Assembly (NCBI GenBank): GCA_037176905.1
Contig: JBBBWG010008925.1
Coordinates: forward strand, 1 to 23,632
DNA length: 23,632 bases
Direction of reading: 5' to 3'
Source of the DNA: Azolla pinnata
Taxonomy: Eukaryota; Streptophyta; Polypodiopsida; Salviniales; Salviniaceae
Below, piece after piece: positions 10,524-19,430 of the stretch (position 1 is the first letter of the stretch; every line of letters starts with the position of its first letter). Under the pieces are notes generated by a model. That model was not told the DNA's origin. It searched no databases and saw nothing but the letters and a program-made list of their open reading frames with translations. Made by a program: the position numbers and the translations under genes.

Positions 10524-12895
10524 CTAAACAAACATAAGTATTGATCACAATTAGTCTTTAAAAACTTCTGCATCTAACTTGCAGTAAATGGGAGGATGAT
10601 CTATTCATAGGCAATAATATTCTGAATATAACTATTGATAGCCACGTGAAAACACTATACTTATCTCTTTGAAGAGAGAACTGTTTCTAATTACAAACAT
10701 CAGAAGCTTTATATTTTAAGTTATTGTTACAAAATTTAATATGCTGCATGAAGAATGAAGAATATCAATGCACATCAAGGAGATCAACTAAGATTACACA
10801 AATACCATGTAGGCTGGTAATATCTATTTAGGTAGAAAAAGGTATCTCATATTGTGTTCATTGCATTTTTATATCAATATACAGTCATTGGCATTGGTAA
10901 TAGTTTTCAAGCCTTTTGTGCTAATTAATAAAAAGTTCCACAAAAATGTGTCAATATTGGCTCCACAATTTTGGAAAAACGTTCAATATTTGATAGTAGA
11001 TAGCCAAGAATCTCATTGCTGGATAAATAATCTTGCTAAAATCTGTTGTTACTCTGACAATGAAGCAAGAGGCTCTGTGAAATAATTGTTTTCTTAGAGA
11101 AAGGATATTTATCAAGTGAATGACTTCAAAAAGTTTCCATCAATGTCTGAATGATGCCAGAGCTTCCATGAGTCTAGCCTCAGAGGCCTCTACTCATGAA
11201 CGGAATTCCTACGCTCTATATAGGATTTGGTTGTGGGGATTGGACCTTAGGTTTGAGGAATAGGAGGATAAGTATTGGACGTTGGTGAGGCCTTGCTTTA
11301 TACTTTCTCTTAAGAATACTATAGAAATGATTCCAAAAATCCAGGATATGTGATGGAAATTCTGCTTATCCTAAGCTCCAAAGGCACTCACAAATACTAT
11401 TGGTTATAGAGATAGACATATATGGAATGGCTGAAAATGTTAGTATTTTCCAACTTAAAACTTTATGATGGTTGAGTGAAACATTAACCTGGATTTATCT
11501 GACTACTGACTTAAGGCATTCAAAGATACAGGAATACTCATGAAAGCATTGCATATGTCTACGAATCATGGAATAGTAAATTGGCAAGTGATCTTCTGAC
11601 ACAATCCGAATCTAAAGATATCTACCTAAGAATGGTCCTTGTTGCTGATGGAGGGTTCATATCCTCCCTACTTGTTTATCCTTGCATAAGTAACGTACAA
11701 CCTTACATATTGCATAAACCTACACACTTGTATAAAAACATTCGAATCAATAACCATACTTGAGATCTTTAACAGGGGAATCTATCATGACCACTCGTAT
11801 TTACTGGCTTTCATAGCACCCCTCTTCACCGAGCAAGAATGACTCACATATGAAACGGTGACTTCAATGGTTTTTATAGAGTCATCACCAACCGTAGGTT
11901 ACAACTATACCTTACTCCATTTCAGGCGAGAGACAAATAGAGAATAACTGGTTTTTCTGGTCATCTGTCTGACGTCTCAAAGATCAGTCTGTTGCATTAT
12001 CTTTCTACGGCTGCTTGGTGATTCACGATTTTTCTACAATCTTGAATCACCTGTATGGTTTTTCTTGGTGATTCACGATTGTGAGCCACTTTTGGTGATC
12101 GATACAACATCAAATGCTCAATTTGTTGCTGGACCTGCCATGTTTTGGGTTCAGAAATGCTAACACCAGCTGTTGCTTCAGTTATGAATCCTATAGAAGC
12201 TTTCCAGTAATTTAGGTGAGAAAATATCACCTTTCAACATGTATCTGTACCTTCTAAGCTCGTCCAAAATTTAGTCTTTTGGGTTTGGACATGTCTACCA
12301 TTTCCTTCCTGGTCCTATAGTTTTCTTTATGTACCTACTGAAGTGCTGATTATTGCTTAGGGGGGTACATCCGATCCTTTACGAAAGTATCGCTTGCTTG
12401 AAGTGCTAGTGATATTACATACTATATAACCCCAAATTTAACGCATATGCGGATGTAATAATGCCGGTGTTACTATATATCAATCAGATATGGATATGTA
12501 CAGCAAGCTCAGGAATGGAACAGAATCCATCATCACTTTCCCTTGCATGGCATCGATGTCAAAAATGAATGGAAGCACCGATTCATTATAGAGGATCTAA
12601 ACACAAACATTTCTTGAATAAAAGGATTATAGAAAAACATCACGTACGATCCAAGCAATAGAACGAGACGGAAATAGGGATATCAATGCAGGAATGGAGC
12701 CATTTCATCTAAAAAGACGAATAAATATACACACAAGCGGTCATGCATGCATATATCTTCGCAAAGGGTCTGTCTTGGAACGCCTATCTATCTATATACA
12801 AAGGGCAGAAACAGAGAGAAACAAACACACAGAAAGATGGAAATCAAATTACTAGAACGAGCATTAAGAAAGAGAAGGGGAGAAAAGGGATTCAC
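10524..12895 (-). other. Non-coding stretch; possible 5'-UTR intron of the MORN gene
   Basis: No gene is visible in these 2.4 kb. If TTTGTTTAG ending at 10524 (minus strand) is an acceptor and CTCAG|GTGAAT at 12896/12895 is a donor, this is one long intron in the 5' UTR. A direct repeat TTGGTGATTCACGATT occurs at about 12014 and 12065. The minus-strand open frame at 11997-12230 covers this repeat and matches nothing I know. RNA data would decide the intron. Confidence 0.4.
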
Positions 12896-13010
12896 CTGAG
12901 ACGCGAACCGGAGGCGAAACGATCACTACAGACAGAGAGGCATAAAATGGAGGTACACGTAAACGTATAATTACGTATCGAATACGAATAAGAACACGTA
13001 TACGAATACG
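12896..13010 (-). promoter_or_regulatory. Candidate non-coding first exon and promoter of the MORN gene
   Basis: On the minus strand, CpG-containing sequence TTTCGCCTCCGGTTCGCGTC runs into CAG|GTGAATCC, a good plant donor at 12896/12895. GC-rich 5' UTR followed by a donor, on the same strand as the MORN gene and with nothing else between, suggests a non-coding first exon. The upstream end is a guess. The region overlaps the ACGTAT repeats, which may belong to the promoter. Confidence 0.35.
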
Positions 13011-13040
13011 TATACGTTTGCGTATAGAATACGAATACAC
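12954..13040. repeat. ACGTAT-rich palindromic stretch
   Basis: About 85 bases consist mainly of TACGTA, CGTATACG, GAATACG and their complements (for example ACGTATACGAATACGTATACG at about 12995-13015). The units overlap and are self-complementary, so the strand could fold back. ACGT cores are known plant bZIP binding sites, but the density here may simply be a decayed simple repeat. Confidence 0.7.
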
Positions 13041-13049
13041 ATGGTTCTC

Positions 13050-14803
13050 TTGCTATAAGTATTATGAAACTCCCACTCCTCTTTCTCCACATCCCCTCTT
13101 TCTCCACATTCCCTATTTCTAGCAAGAACTCTCATGCTCCTTATTTTGACGTAGGCTCTAGTCTTTCTTTTATATATACCCTCAGATTTTAGGAGTGTGG
13201 ACTAGAGATGGGCTCATACTAAAATTAGCTCCTCTCTATAAGTATATATATACACTAGTAGTGTTATAAGAGAGGTTAGAGAGAGAGAGTGTGTGTGTAT
13301 ACGTGAGAGATTATCATAAACAATATTAATATAATCTTTCTCTCTCTCTCTCTCTATCTGTTTCTATCTGTGCGTATTTGTGGAGTTCTACTAGTCTGCT
13401 GCATAGATCAATTACGGACGACACGTTTTACAACACATTATCAGCACGACTTGCTTGAACTGAGGTATTTCGTTATAATCGATCTATTTCAATTATTATG
13501 TTTGAATAAATTGAATCAACTAGATCGTATCTCTTGTTATTTGTATTCATCTATCTTCTTCTTCTTCCTCTTCTTTCTATGGCCATTGAATTGAGCATTA
13601 CTCTTATGTTGTCTTGTCATTTGAAATGTTGGATAACATACTCTTTTCACTGGTAGTCATTGGCCGCCGCTTGAAGCAACACTATAGAAGTTACGACCTA
13701 CTTCCCCTTGCCACTGATACGCACAGTATGTCTCTCACACTATCGCACGCGGCTAGGATGAGGGTTGAAGTTGTCATGGCCTCTGGCCGATGACTATCGG
13801 CTTGTACACCGAGCCAAGGCTTGCGGTCATGTAGCTTGAAATTGTGCTTTGCCAAAAGTTCAATGCAGCTCGAACCCGATGATCAACATTAGTGTTTGCT
13901 ACTCCACCTCCACCGTCGGCCTAGCTTATCGATAGATCCAGCTTTCCCTGTTGTGGCATTTGCATGCCCCATTAGGATTTCTGTTAGCCTCTCAAATTGG
14001 CAGAAGTGATAGGTAGGGTTTCAACCCTAGTTGCCCACCCTAGTTGCCTAGATTGGAAACGGCCTCTCATCGGTCAATACCCTTCATGGGTTAAAACCCC
14101 TAATAGTCTAAGGCATAGCGACTCGTAGGTCATTGATCGACTGACTTAGAATCTGGTCGACATACGAGATGATTTGAAAGAATTGGCATATACGAGGAGT
14201 TGAACCCATATCCAAATTTGGCCTGGAAACCCTAAATGTTGCATTTAAATCCTTAGTTTTCTAAACACTTACGATAATCGTTTTAATTATGAAATAACTA
14301 TATAATTATTCCTAAAACATTGATTTTAAGGTATAAGCTCTCATCAATTGAAGAACTTAGGCTTCGTACATTATTGAGAATATAATATTATGTGGTTTGT
14401 TTTTTTGGTAGTTATATGTTCAACGATATTATTTAAGAAGTTAATAATTCTGAAAATTACTTAATAAATAATAGAAAATCCCAAAAAATTTAAGAATATA
14501 TTTAAAATTAGTACTAAACATAAATAACCAAAACAAAATTATTTTCATACATACAATATTTTACTTGAAGTAAAATTTTGCATTCGTGATGTAGGTAGGA
14601 AATGTCTAATATTGTTAAGAGAGAGTCTGTTGAGCTTGCCGTTAGTGGCCAGAACTATCTGACCTAGGCACTTGATGCCAAAATTATGCTTGGTTCCAAG
14701 AACATACTAAAATCCATTCAGGATCCCACTATTGGGACATTAGCTTCTAGCAACTTTGAATTGGCTACTCAAGCTAAGAAGAATCAAACACTACACTTCT
14801 TGA
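13050..14803 (+). mobile_element. Ty1/copia fossil, 5' part: LTR, primer site, leader, gag start
   Basis: An LTR-like stretch (about 13050-13437) holds a TATATATA region near 13246-13254, GA- and CT-rich simple repeats (13275-13360) and the end TTTTACAACA. It is followed at 13438-13449 by TTATCAGCACGA, which looks like a primer-binding site known from plant copia elements. A leader of about 1.1 kb follows, very AT-rich from 14240 to 14590. At about 14602 an open stretch matches the N-terminal part of plant copia gag (an SGQNYL block, then an LDAKI block). The fossil is interrupted at 14804 by a CACTA-type fragment, and no continuation beyond that insertion was recognised. It is broken and probably old. 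The outer LTR end is not defined. Confidence 0.55.
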
Positions 14804-15050
14804 CACTACAACACATATGGCAGTTAGCGACACCCCAATTTTTCTAAACATGCGTCGCTAAGTGTCACACAAATAGTGTGTCGTTGGGTGACGCGTCAAA
14901 AATTGTGTGAAGTTTCTATACTAGGTGTCGCTAATTTAAAAAAATTAGGTCATTGCTAAGCAGCACAATGCATTGCAAGACGTTGCTTAGTGACGCTTCC
15001 TAGTGTAGCAAGACAGTTAACAACCAGGGTGTCGCTAAGTGAAGCCCCAG
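14804..15050 (+). mobile_element. CACTA-type transposon fragment (left end and subterminal repeats)
   Basis: It begins CACTACAACACATATGGC, close to the common plant CACTA terminus, directly inside the copia gag remnant. Subterminal copies of GTGTCGCTAA and its complement TTAGCGACAC follow at about 14822, 14852, 14925 and 15030, with decayed copies between, as in CACTA elements, where such repeats bind transposase. A matching right terminus was not found: CCTAGTG at 14999-15005 shares only the last five bases. The fragment is likely truncated on the right. It has no coding part. Confidence 0.6.
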
Positions 15051-15061
15051 TTTGAGTTTTA

Positions 15062-15320
15062 GAAAACCTTAAATATGCATCATACATGCACGTATACAAA
15101 TGAATATACATGTAAATATACATATACAGTTGAATATGCATGTATATATGCCAATACATGTGAATATGGATGCATGTATGTAATTACAGATGAATATGCA
15201 TCATAAATATACATGTGAATATGCATAATACATGTATATATACACATGAATATGTATGTACGCATATATATCTAGATAAATATGCATCATGCATGTAAAC
15301 AAAATATATAAACATGCATC
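15062..15320. repeat. AT-rich minisatellite, about 30-bp degenerate units
   Basis: Variants of a unit built around TGAATATGCATGTATATA recur about eight times, with ATGCAT and ACATGT palindromes throughout. Units differ in length and sequence. The long minus-strand open frames across it (14956-15265) are by-products of the repeat (rich in Tyr, Ile, His and Met) and not genes. Confidence 0.8.
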
Positions 15321-15500
15321 TTCTCAATACTTGTCTAATGAGTAACATTCTGAAGAAATCTTGTTAAAATCTCTTCTATTCGTTTCCTTCTCATATACCT
15401 ATTCGAACTATTTCCTAATACGCATCATGGTATCATGCATGATGAATCAACCAGTACCTAAAGATAGACAATCAGTAATGAGTTTAAGGAAATTGTTTGG

Positions 15501-15572
15501 CAACGCAACCAATTATCGAACCCAGATCACTTGCGCAACAAGCGAGAATACTCACCACTATACTATAACAAT
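15501..15572 (-). pseudogene. tRNA-Asp-derived relic, array unit 1 (divergent)
   Basis: It aligns over all 72 positions with the tRNA-Asp consensus of the array but has many changes in the acceptor and anticodon stems. The anticodon loop reads TTGTTGC, so the triplet in the anticodon place is GTT instead of GTC. The TTCGATA-type T loop is recognisable. It lies at the edge of the array, where satellites usually decay first. Confidence 0.7.
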
Positions 15573-15814
15573 AAGAACCATGGGTATATCTTAATCAAGT
15601 AATCTCCAGATCTAGCTTAATGCAAACATTTTCGGTTTGACGAGTCATATCGACCGCCAAAGCATGTTAAGCAAGCACTATGATAGTATTACGATATGAA
15701 GAAATATTGCTTAAATCTCTTCTATTCGTTTTTATCTCCTTTTCTGAACAACGGTTTTAACTACCTACCCATCATGGTGTTGGGCACGATCAAAGAGTTT
15801 GAACAGAGTGTTGG

Positions 15815-15886
15815 TGCCATTGCCGGGTATCGAACCCAGGTCACCCGCGTGACAAGCGAGAATACTCACCACTATATTACAACGAC
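15815..15886 (-). pseudogene. tRNA-Asp(GTC)-like sequence, unit 2 (fold preserved)
   Basis: The 72-nt sequence has anticodon GTC, loop TTGTCAC and T loop TTCGATA. By hand, the acceptor, anticodon and T stems all pair, using only G-C, A-U and G-U pairs. The base at position 73 is A where tRNA-Asp has G, an identity element, and CCA follows at once. It is the best-folding copy but is probably a relic because of its place in the satellite. Confidence 0.7.
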
Positions 15887-16188
15887 GACAAACATTATGT
15901 TATACTCAATGACGCTCTAATGATTAAGAGAGGATGTTAAGCAAGCGCCATGATAACATTATGATATGAAGAAATATGGTTCAAATCTCCTCGATTTGTT
16001 TCCATTGCATATACCTATACGAATTGTTTTGTGAACGACAGTGTTCGGTATGAAGAAATAGTGTTTCAATCCCTTCTACTCGTTTTTATCCCACATACCC
16101 ACCGGTGTACGAATTATTTTCTGAACGGTGTTAACTACGTTCCCATCATGGTGTCGGGCACGATTAAAGAGTTTGAACAAAGTGTTGG

Positions 16189-16260
16189 CACTGTTGCCGG
16201 GTATTGAACCAGGGTCACTCGCGTGACAAGCAGGAATACTCACCACTGTACTACAATGAC
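16189..16260 (-). pseudogene. tRNA-Asp(GTC)-derived relic, unit 3
   Basis: It is full length, with anticodon GTC. The acceptor stem has at least two mismatched pairs (positions 3-70 and 4-69), and the T loop reads TTCAATA. CCA follows directly. A spacing of 374 bp from the previous unit reflects an extra partial body copy at about 16040-16110. Confidence 0.75.
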
Positions 16261-16503
16261 GAGAAACATGGTCATATATTCAATGGCGCTCTAACGAGTA
16301 AAAGAGGATGTTAACCAAGCGCTATGATAGCATTACGATATGAAGAAAATATGGTTCAAATCTCTTCGATTCGTTTCCATCGCATATACCTATACGAATT
16401 ATTTTGTGAACGACGGTGTTGAGTACCTGCCCATCATGGTGTCGAGCACGATTAATCCACGAGTACTCTAAGATACACGACGGGAAACGAGTTTGAAGAG
16501 ATT

Positions 16504-16545
16504 GTCGGGTGCGTGACAGGTTAGTAACCACTCTATTCCGACAAC
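16504..16545 (-). pseudogene. Half tRNA-Asp relic, unit 4 (type B)
   Basis: Only the 5' half is recognisable: an acceptor-like GTTGTCGG, D-arm AGAGTGGTTA and anticodon loop CTGTCAC. The T arm is replaced by unrelated sequence. It alternates with full copies. Confidence 0.7.
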
Positions 16546-16819
16546 CAGAACCATGAGGACATATTCATTTGAAATGCTCTTCGGATCTTGCTTGGTGCAA
16601 ACGATTTCCATAGCAGTCCGACGCTTCAGATTGGGCGTTAGAGGGAGGGTTGCTAGACGCTACGATAGCGTTACGGTCTGAAGAAATAGTGTTTCAATCC
16701 CTTCTAGTCATTTTTATCCCACATAAACACCCGTGTATGGATTATTTTCTGAACGACGGTGTTAGCTACGTACCCATCATGGTGTCGGGCACGATAAAAG
16801 GGTTTGAACAGAGTGTTGG

Positions 16820-16891
16820 CGCCGTTTCCGGGTATCGAACCCGGGTCACCCACGTGACAGGCGGGAATACTCACGACTATATTAGAACGAT
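16820..16891 (-). pseudogene. tRNA-Asp(GTC)-derived relic, unit 5
   Basis: It is full length. The anticodon stem pairs (one G-U) and the T arm is perfect, with loop TTCGATA. The acceptor stem has mismatches, and the D-arm GTGG is changed. CCA follows directly. TTTT, a possible Pol III terminator, occurs about 24 bases past the CCA (near 16794). Confidence 0.8.
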
Positions 16892-17176
16892 GAGAAACAT
16901 TGTGATATATATTCCCTGGCACTCTAACGAGAAAGAGAGGATGTTAAGCAAGCGCTATGATAGCCTTACGATATGAAGATATATGGTTACGCTATGTTAC
17001 GCTACGATAGCAGCCGCTACGTTAGTGTTACGGTATGAAGAAATAGTGCTGCAATCCATTCTATTCGTTTCTATCCCACATACCCACTCGTCTACGGACT
17101 ATTTCATGAACGACGGTGTTAACTATAAACCTATCATGGTGTCGGGTACAATGAAAGAGTTTGAACAGAGTGTTGG

Positions 17177-17248
17177 CGCTGTTGCCGGGTATCAAACCCG
17201 GGTCACACGCGTGACAGGTGGGAATACTCACCACTATACTACAACAAC
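17177..17248 (-). pseudogene. tRNA-Asp(GTC)-derived relic, unit 6, paired change in acceptor
   Basis: It is full length and followed by CCA. The acceptor stem pairs at all seven positions; pair 3-70 is U-A in place of the consensus C-G, so both sides changed together. The anticodon stem has two mismatches. Both changed bases lie in CpG sites, so methylation decay on both arms could give the same result without selection. Confidence 0.8.
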
Positions 17249-17491
17249 CAGAAACATTGCAATATATTCAATAGCGCTCTAATGAGTAAGAGAGGATGTT
17301 AAGCAAGTGCTATGATAGCATTACGATATGAAGAAATATGGTTGAAATCTCTTCGATTCGTTTCAATCGCATATACCTATACGAATAATTTTGTGAACAA
17401 TGCTGTTGAGTACCTGCCCATCATGGTGTAGAGCACGATTAATCCACGAGTACTCAAAGATACACGACCGACAACGAGTTTGAAGAGATTT

Positions 17492-17523
17492 TCGGGTGCG
17501 TGACAACACTCTATTCCGACGAC
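17492..17523 (-). pseudogene. Half tRNA-Asp relic, unit 7 (type B, shortened)
   Basis: It is like the other type B relics but about ten bases shorter between the D arm and the anticodon loop (GAGTGTTGTCACGC). The T arm is absent. Confidence 0.65.
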
Positions 17524-17794
17524 CAGAAGCATGAGGATATATTCATTTGAAATGCTCTTCGGATCTTGCTTGGTGCAAATGTTCTCCATAGCGGTCCGAC
17601 GATTCAGATTGGGAGTCAGAGGGAGGGCTAGCCGCTACGATAGCGTTACGGTCTGAAGAAATAGTGTTTCAATCCCTTCTAGTCGTTTTTATCCCACATA
17701 CCCACCCGTGTACGGATTATTTTCTGAAGGAAGGTGTTAACTACGTACCCATCATGGTGTTGGGCACGATAAAAGGGTTTAAACAGACTGTTGA

Positions 17795-17866
17795 CGCCGT
17801 TGCCAGGTATCGAACCCTGGTCACCCGCGTGACAGGCGGGAATACAGACCAGTATATTACAATGAC
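17795..17866 (-). pseudogene. tRNA-Asp(GTC)-derived relic, unit 8
   Basis: It is full length. The anticodon stem and loop are identical to the tRNA-Asp consensus, while the D loop (ACTGGTCTG) and the T stem carry changes. The three bases after position 73 read TCA instead of CCA. TTTT occurs downstream near 17769. Confidence 0.8.
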
Positions 17867-18108
17867 GAGAAACATTGTGATATATTCAATGGCACTCTAA
17901 TGAGTAAGAGAGAATGTTAAGCAAACGCTATGATAGCCTTACGATATCAAGAAATATGGTTCAAATCTCTTCGATTCGTTTCCATCGCATATACCTATAC
18001 GAATTATTTTGTGCACCACAGTGTTGCGTACTTGCCCATCATGGTGTCGAGCACGATTAATCCACGAGTACTCTAAGATACACGACGGGCAATGAGTTTG
18101 AAGAGATT

Positions 18109-18150
18109 TTCGGGTGCATCACAGGTTAGTAACCACTCTATTCCGACGAC
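18109..18150 (-). pseudogene. Half tRNA-Asp relic, unit 9 (type B)
   Basis: It has the same shortened form as unit 4. The anticodon loop reads CTGTGAT, so the triplet would be GTG. The T arm is absent. Confidence 0.65.
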
Positions 18151-18424
18151 CAGAAGCATGAGCATATATTCATTTGAAATGCTATTCGGATCTTGCTTGG
18201 TGCAAACGCTTTCCATAACGGTCTGACGATTCAGATTGGGCGTCAGAGGGAGGGTTGCTAGCCGCTACGATAGCGTTATGGTATAAAGAAATAGTGTTTC
18301 AATCCCTTCTATTCGTTTTTATCCCACATACCCAGCCTTGTATGGATTATTTTCTGAAGGACGGTATTAACTACGTACCCATCATAGTATCGGGCACGAT
18401 ATAAGAGTTTGAACAGAGTGTTGG

Positions 18425-18496
18425 AGCCGTTGCCGGGTATCGAACCCGGGTCACCCGCGTGACAGGCGTGAATATTCACCATTATATTAAAACGAC
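18425..18496 (-). pseudogene. tRNA-Asp(GTC)-derived relic, unit 10
   Basis: It is full length, with a perfect T arm and GTTCGATACC box B. There is one mismatch in the anticodon stem and one at acceptor pair 7-66. The D region is changed to AATATAATGG. Position 73 is U, followed by CCA. Confidence 0.8.
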
Positions 18497-18738
18497 GAGA
18501 AACATTGTGATATATTCAATGCCGCTCTAACGAGTAAGAGAGGATGTTAAGCAAGTGCTCTGATAGCATTACGATACGAAGAAATATGGTTCAAATCTCT
18601 TCGATTCGTTTCAATCGCATATTCCTATACGAATTATTTTGTGAACGACGGTGTTGAATACGTGCCAATCATGGTGTCGAGCACGATTAATCCACGAGTA
18701 CTCTGAGATACACGATGGGCAACGAGTTTGAAGAGATT

Positions 18739-18780
18739 GTCGGGTGCGTGACAGGTTAGTAACCACTCTATTTCGACGAC
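18739..18780 (-). pseudogene. Half tRNA-Asp relic, unit 11 (type B)
   Basis: It has the same form as unit 4, with anticodon loop CTGTCAC kept and the T arm absent. Confidence 0.7.
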
Positions 18781-19057
18781 CAGAAGTATGAGGATATATT
18801 CATTTGAAATGCTCTTCGGATCTTGGTTGGTGCAAACGATTTCCATAGCGGTCCGACGATTCAGATTGGGCATCAAAGGGAGGGTTGCTAGCCGCTACCA
18901 TACCCACCCGTATGAAGAAATAATGTTTCAATCCCTTTTATTCATTTTTATCCCTTATACCCACCCGTGTACAGACTATGTTGTGAACGACGGTGTTAAC
19001 TACGTACCCATGATGGTGTCGGGCACGATGAAAGAGTTTGAACAGAGTGTTGGCGCG

Positions 19058-19129
19058 CGCCGTTGCCGGGTATCGAACCCGGGTCACCTGCGTGACAGGG
19101 GGGAATACTCACCACTATACTACAACGAC
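19058..19129 (-). pseudogene. tRNA-Asp(GTC)-derived relic, unit 12
   Basis: It is full length. The acceptor stem, D arm and T arm are identical to the array consensus. The anticodon stem (CCCCC/GCAGG) has two mismatches. Four extra bases (CGCG) separate position 73 from the CCA-like triplet. Confidence 0.8.
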
Positions 19130-19344
19130 GAGAAACATTGTGATATATTTAATGACGCTCTAATGAGTAAGAGAGGATTTTAAGCAAGCGCGATGATAGC
19201 ATTACGATATGAAGAAATATGGTTCAAATCTCTTTGATTCGTTTCCATCGCATATACCTATACGAATTATTTTGTGAACGATGGTGTTAACTACGTACCC
19301 ATCATGGTGTCGGGCATGATTAAAGAGTTTGAACAGAGAGTTGG

Positions 19345-19416
19345 CGGCATTGCCGAGTATCGGACTCGGGTCACCTGCGTGACAGGGGGGAATACTCACC
19401 ACTATACTACAATGAT
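19345..19416 (-). pseudogene. tRNA-Asp(GTC)-derived relic, unit 13, two paired changes
   Basis: It is full length and followed by CCA. T-stem pair 52-62 is A-U instead of G-C, and acceptor pair 4-69 is A-U instead of G-C, both changed on both sides. The first two acceptor pairs are lost, and the anticodon stem shares the two mismatches of unit 12. The T loop reads TCCGATA. It is the last unit before the copia junction. Confidence 0.8.
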
Positions 19417-19430
19417 GAGAAACATTGTAA

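Larger units (their letters stand above)
15347..19430 (-). repeat. Tandem array of tRNA-Asp-derived units, dimer about 630 bp
   Basis: Thirteen units lie head to tail. Each begins on the minus strand with sequence related to tRNA-Asp(GTC) and continues into a shared body (CACTCTGTTCAAACTC, then CACCATGATGGG, then AACACCGTCGTTCA, ending near TATTTCTTCAT). The 5' ends of the tRNA parts are at 15572, 15886, 16260, 16545, 16891, 17248, 17523, 17866, 18150, 18496, 18780, 19129 and 19416. Spacings alternate at about 285 and 346 bp, so neighbouring pairs form a dimer of 618-633 bp. Type A units have a full tRNA-Asp sequence and a leader ending CAATGTTTCTC. Type B units (16545, 17523, 18150, 18780) have a shortened tRNA part and a longer leader with CCCTCCCTCTGACGCCC. 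The leftmost units are the most divergent. Two spacings are odd (374 and 357), from extra partial body copies. The array meets a copia fossil abruptly at about 19430. Origin from a SINE or retroposed tRNA is inference. Confidence 0.9.

Noticed and set aside
11997-12230. Minus-strand 77-codon open frame as a gene or exon
   Set aside because: No recognised domain. It overlaps a local direct repeat and lies in a likely UTR intron; kept only as a remark.
12743-12970. Plus-strand Lys/Arg-rich open frame
   Set aside because: The composition comes from GA-rich sequence, which on the other strand is the CT-rich start of the candidate intron.
14999-15005. CCTAGTG as the right end of the 14804 CACTA fragment
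   Set aside because: Only the five terminal bases match, the next bases do not pair with the left end, the flanking triplets differ (TGA and TAG), and subterminal repeats continue beyond it to 15045.
16815-16840. TTGGCGCCGTTTCCGGG read as a Gypsy primer-binding site for tRNA-Asp
   Set aside because: Likeness to tRNA-Asp covers all 72 positions including both boxes, not just the 3' 18 bases, and no LTR end lies before it.
16322-18876. Conserved short minus-strand open frames in the tRNA array (for example CTKQDPKSISNEYI and SIPACHVGDPGSIPG)
   Set aside because: Their repetition follows from repeated DNA. Part of them reads through the tRNA-Asp sequence itself, frames end at different points in different units, and no start or domain is shared.
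15347-19430. CRISPR-like or coding tandem repeat
   Set aside because: Units are about 300 bp without short spacers, the setting is a plant nuclear genome, and each unit has a tRNA head.
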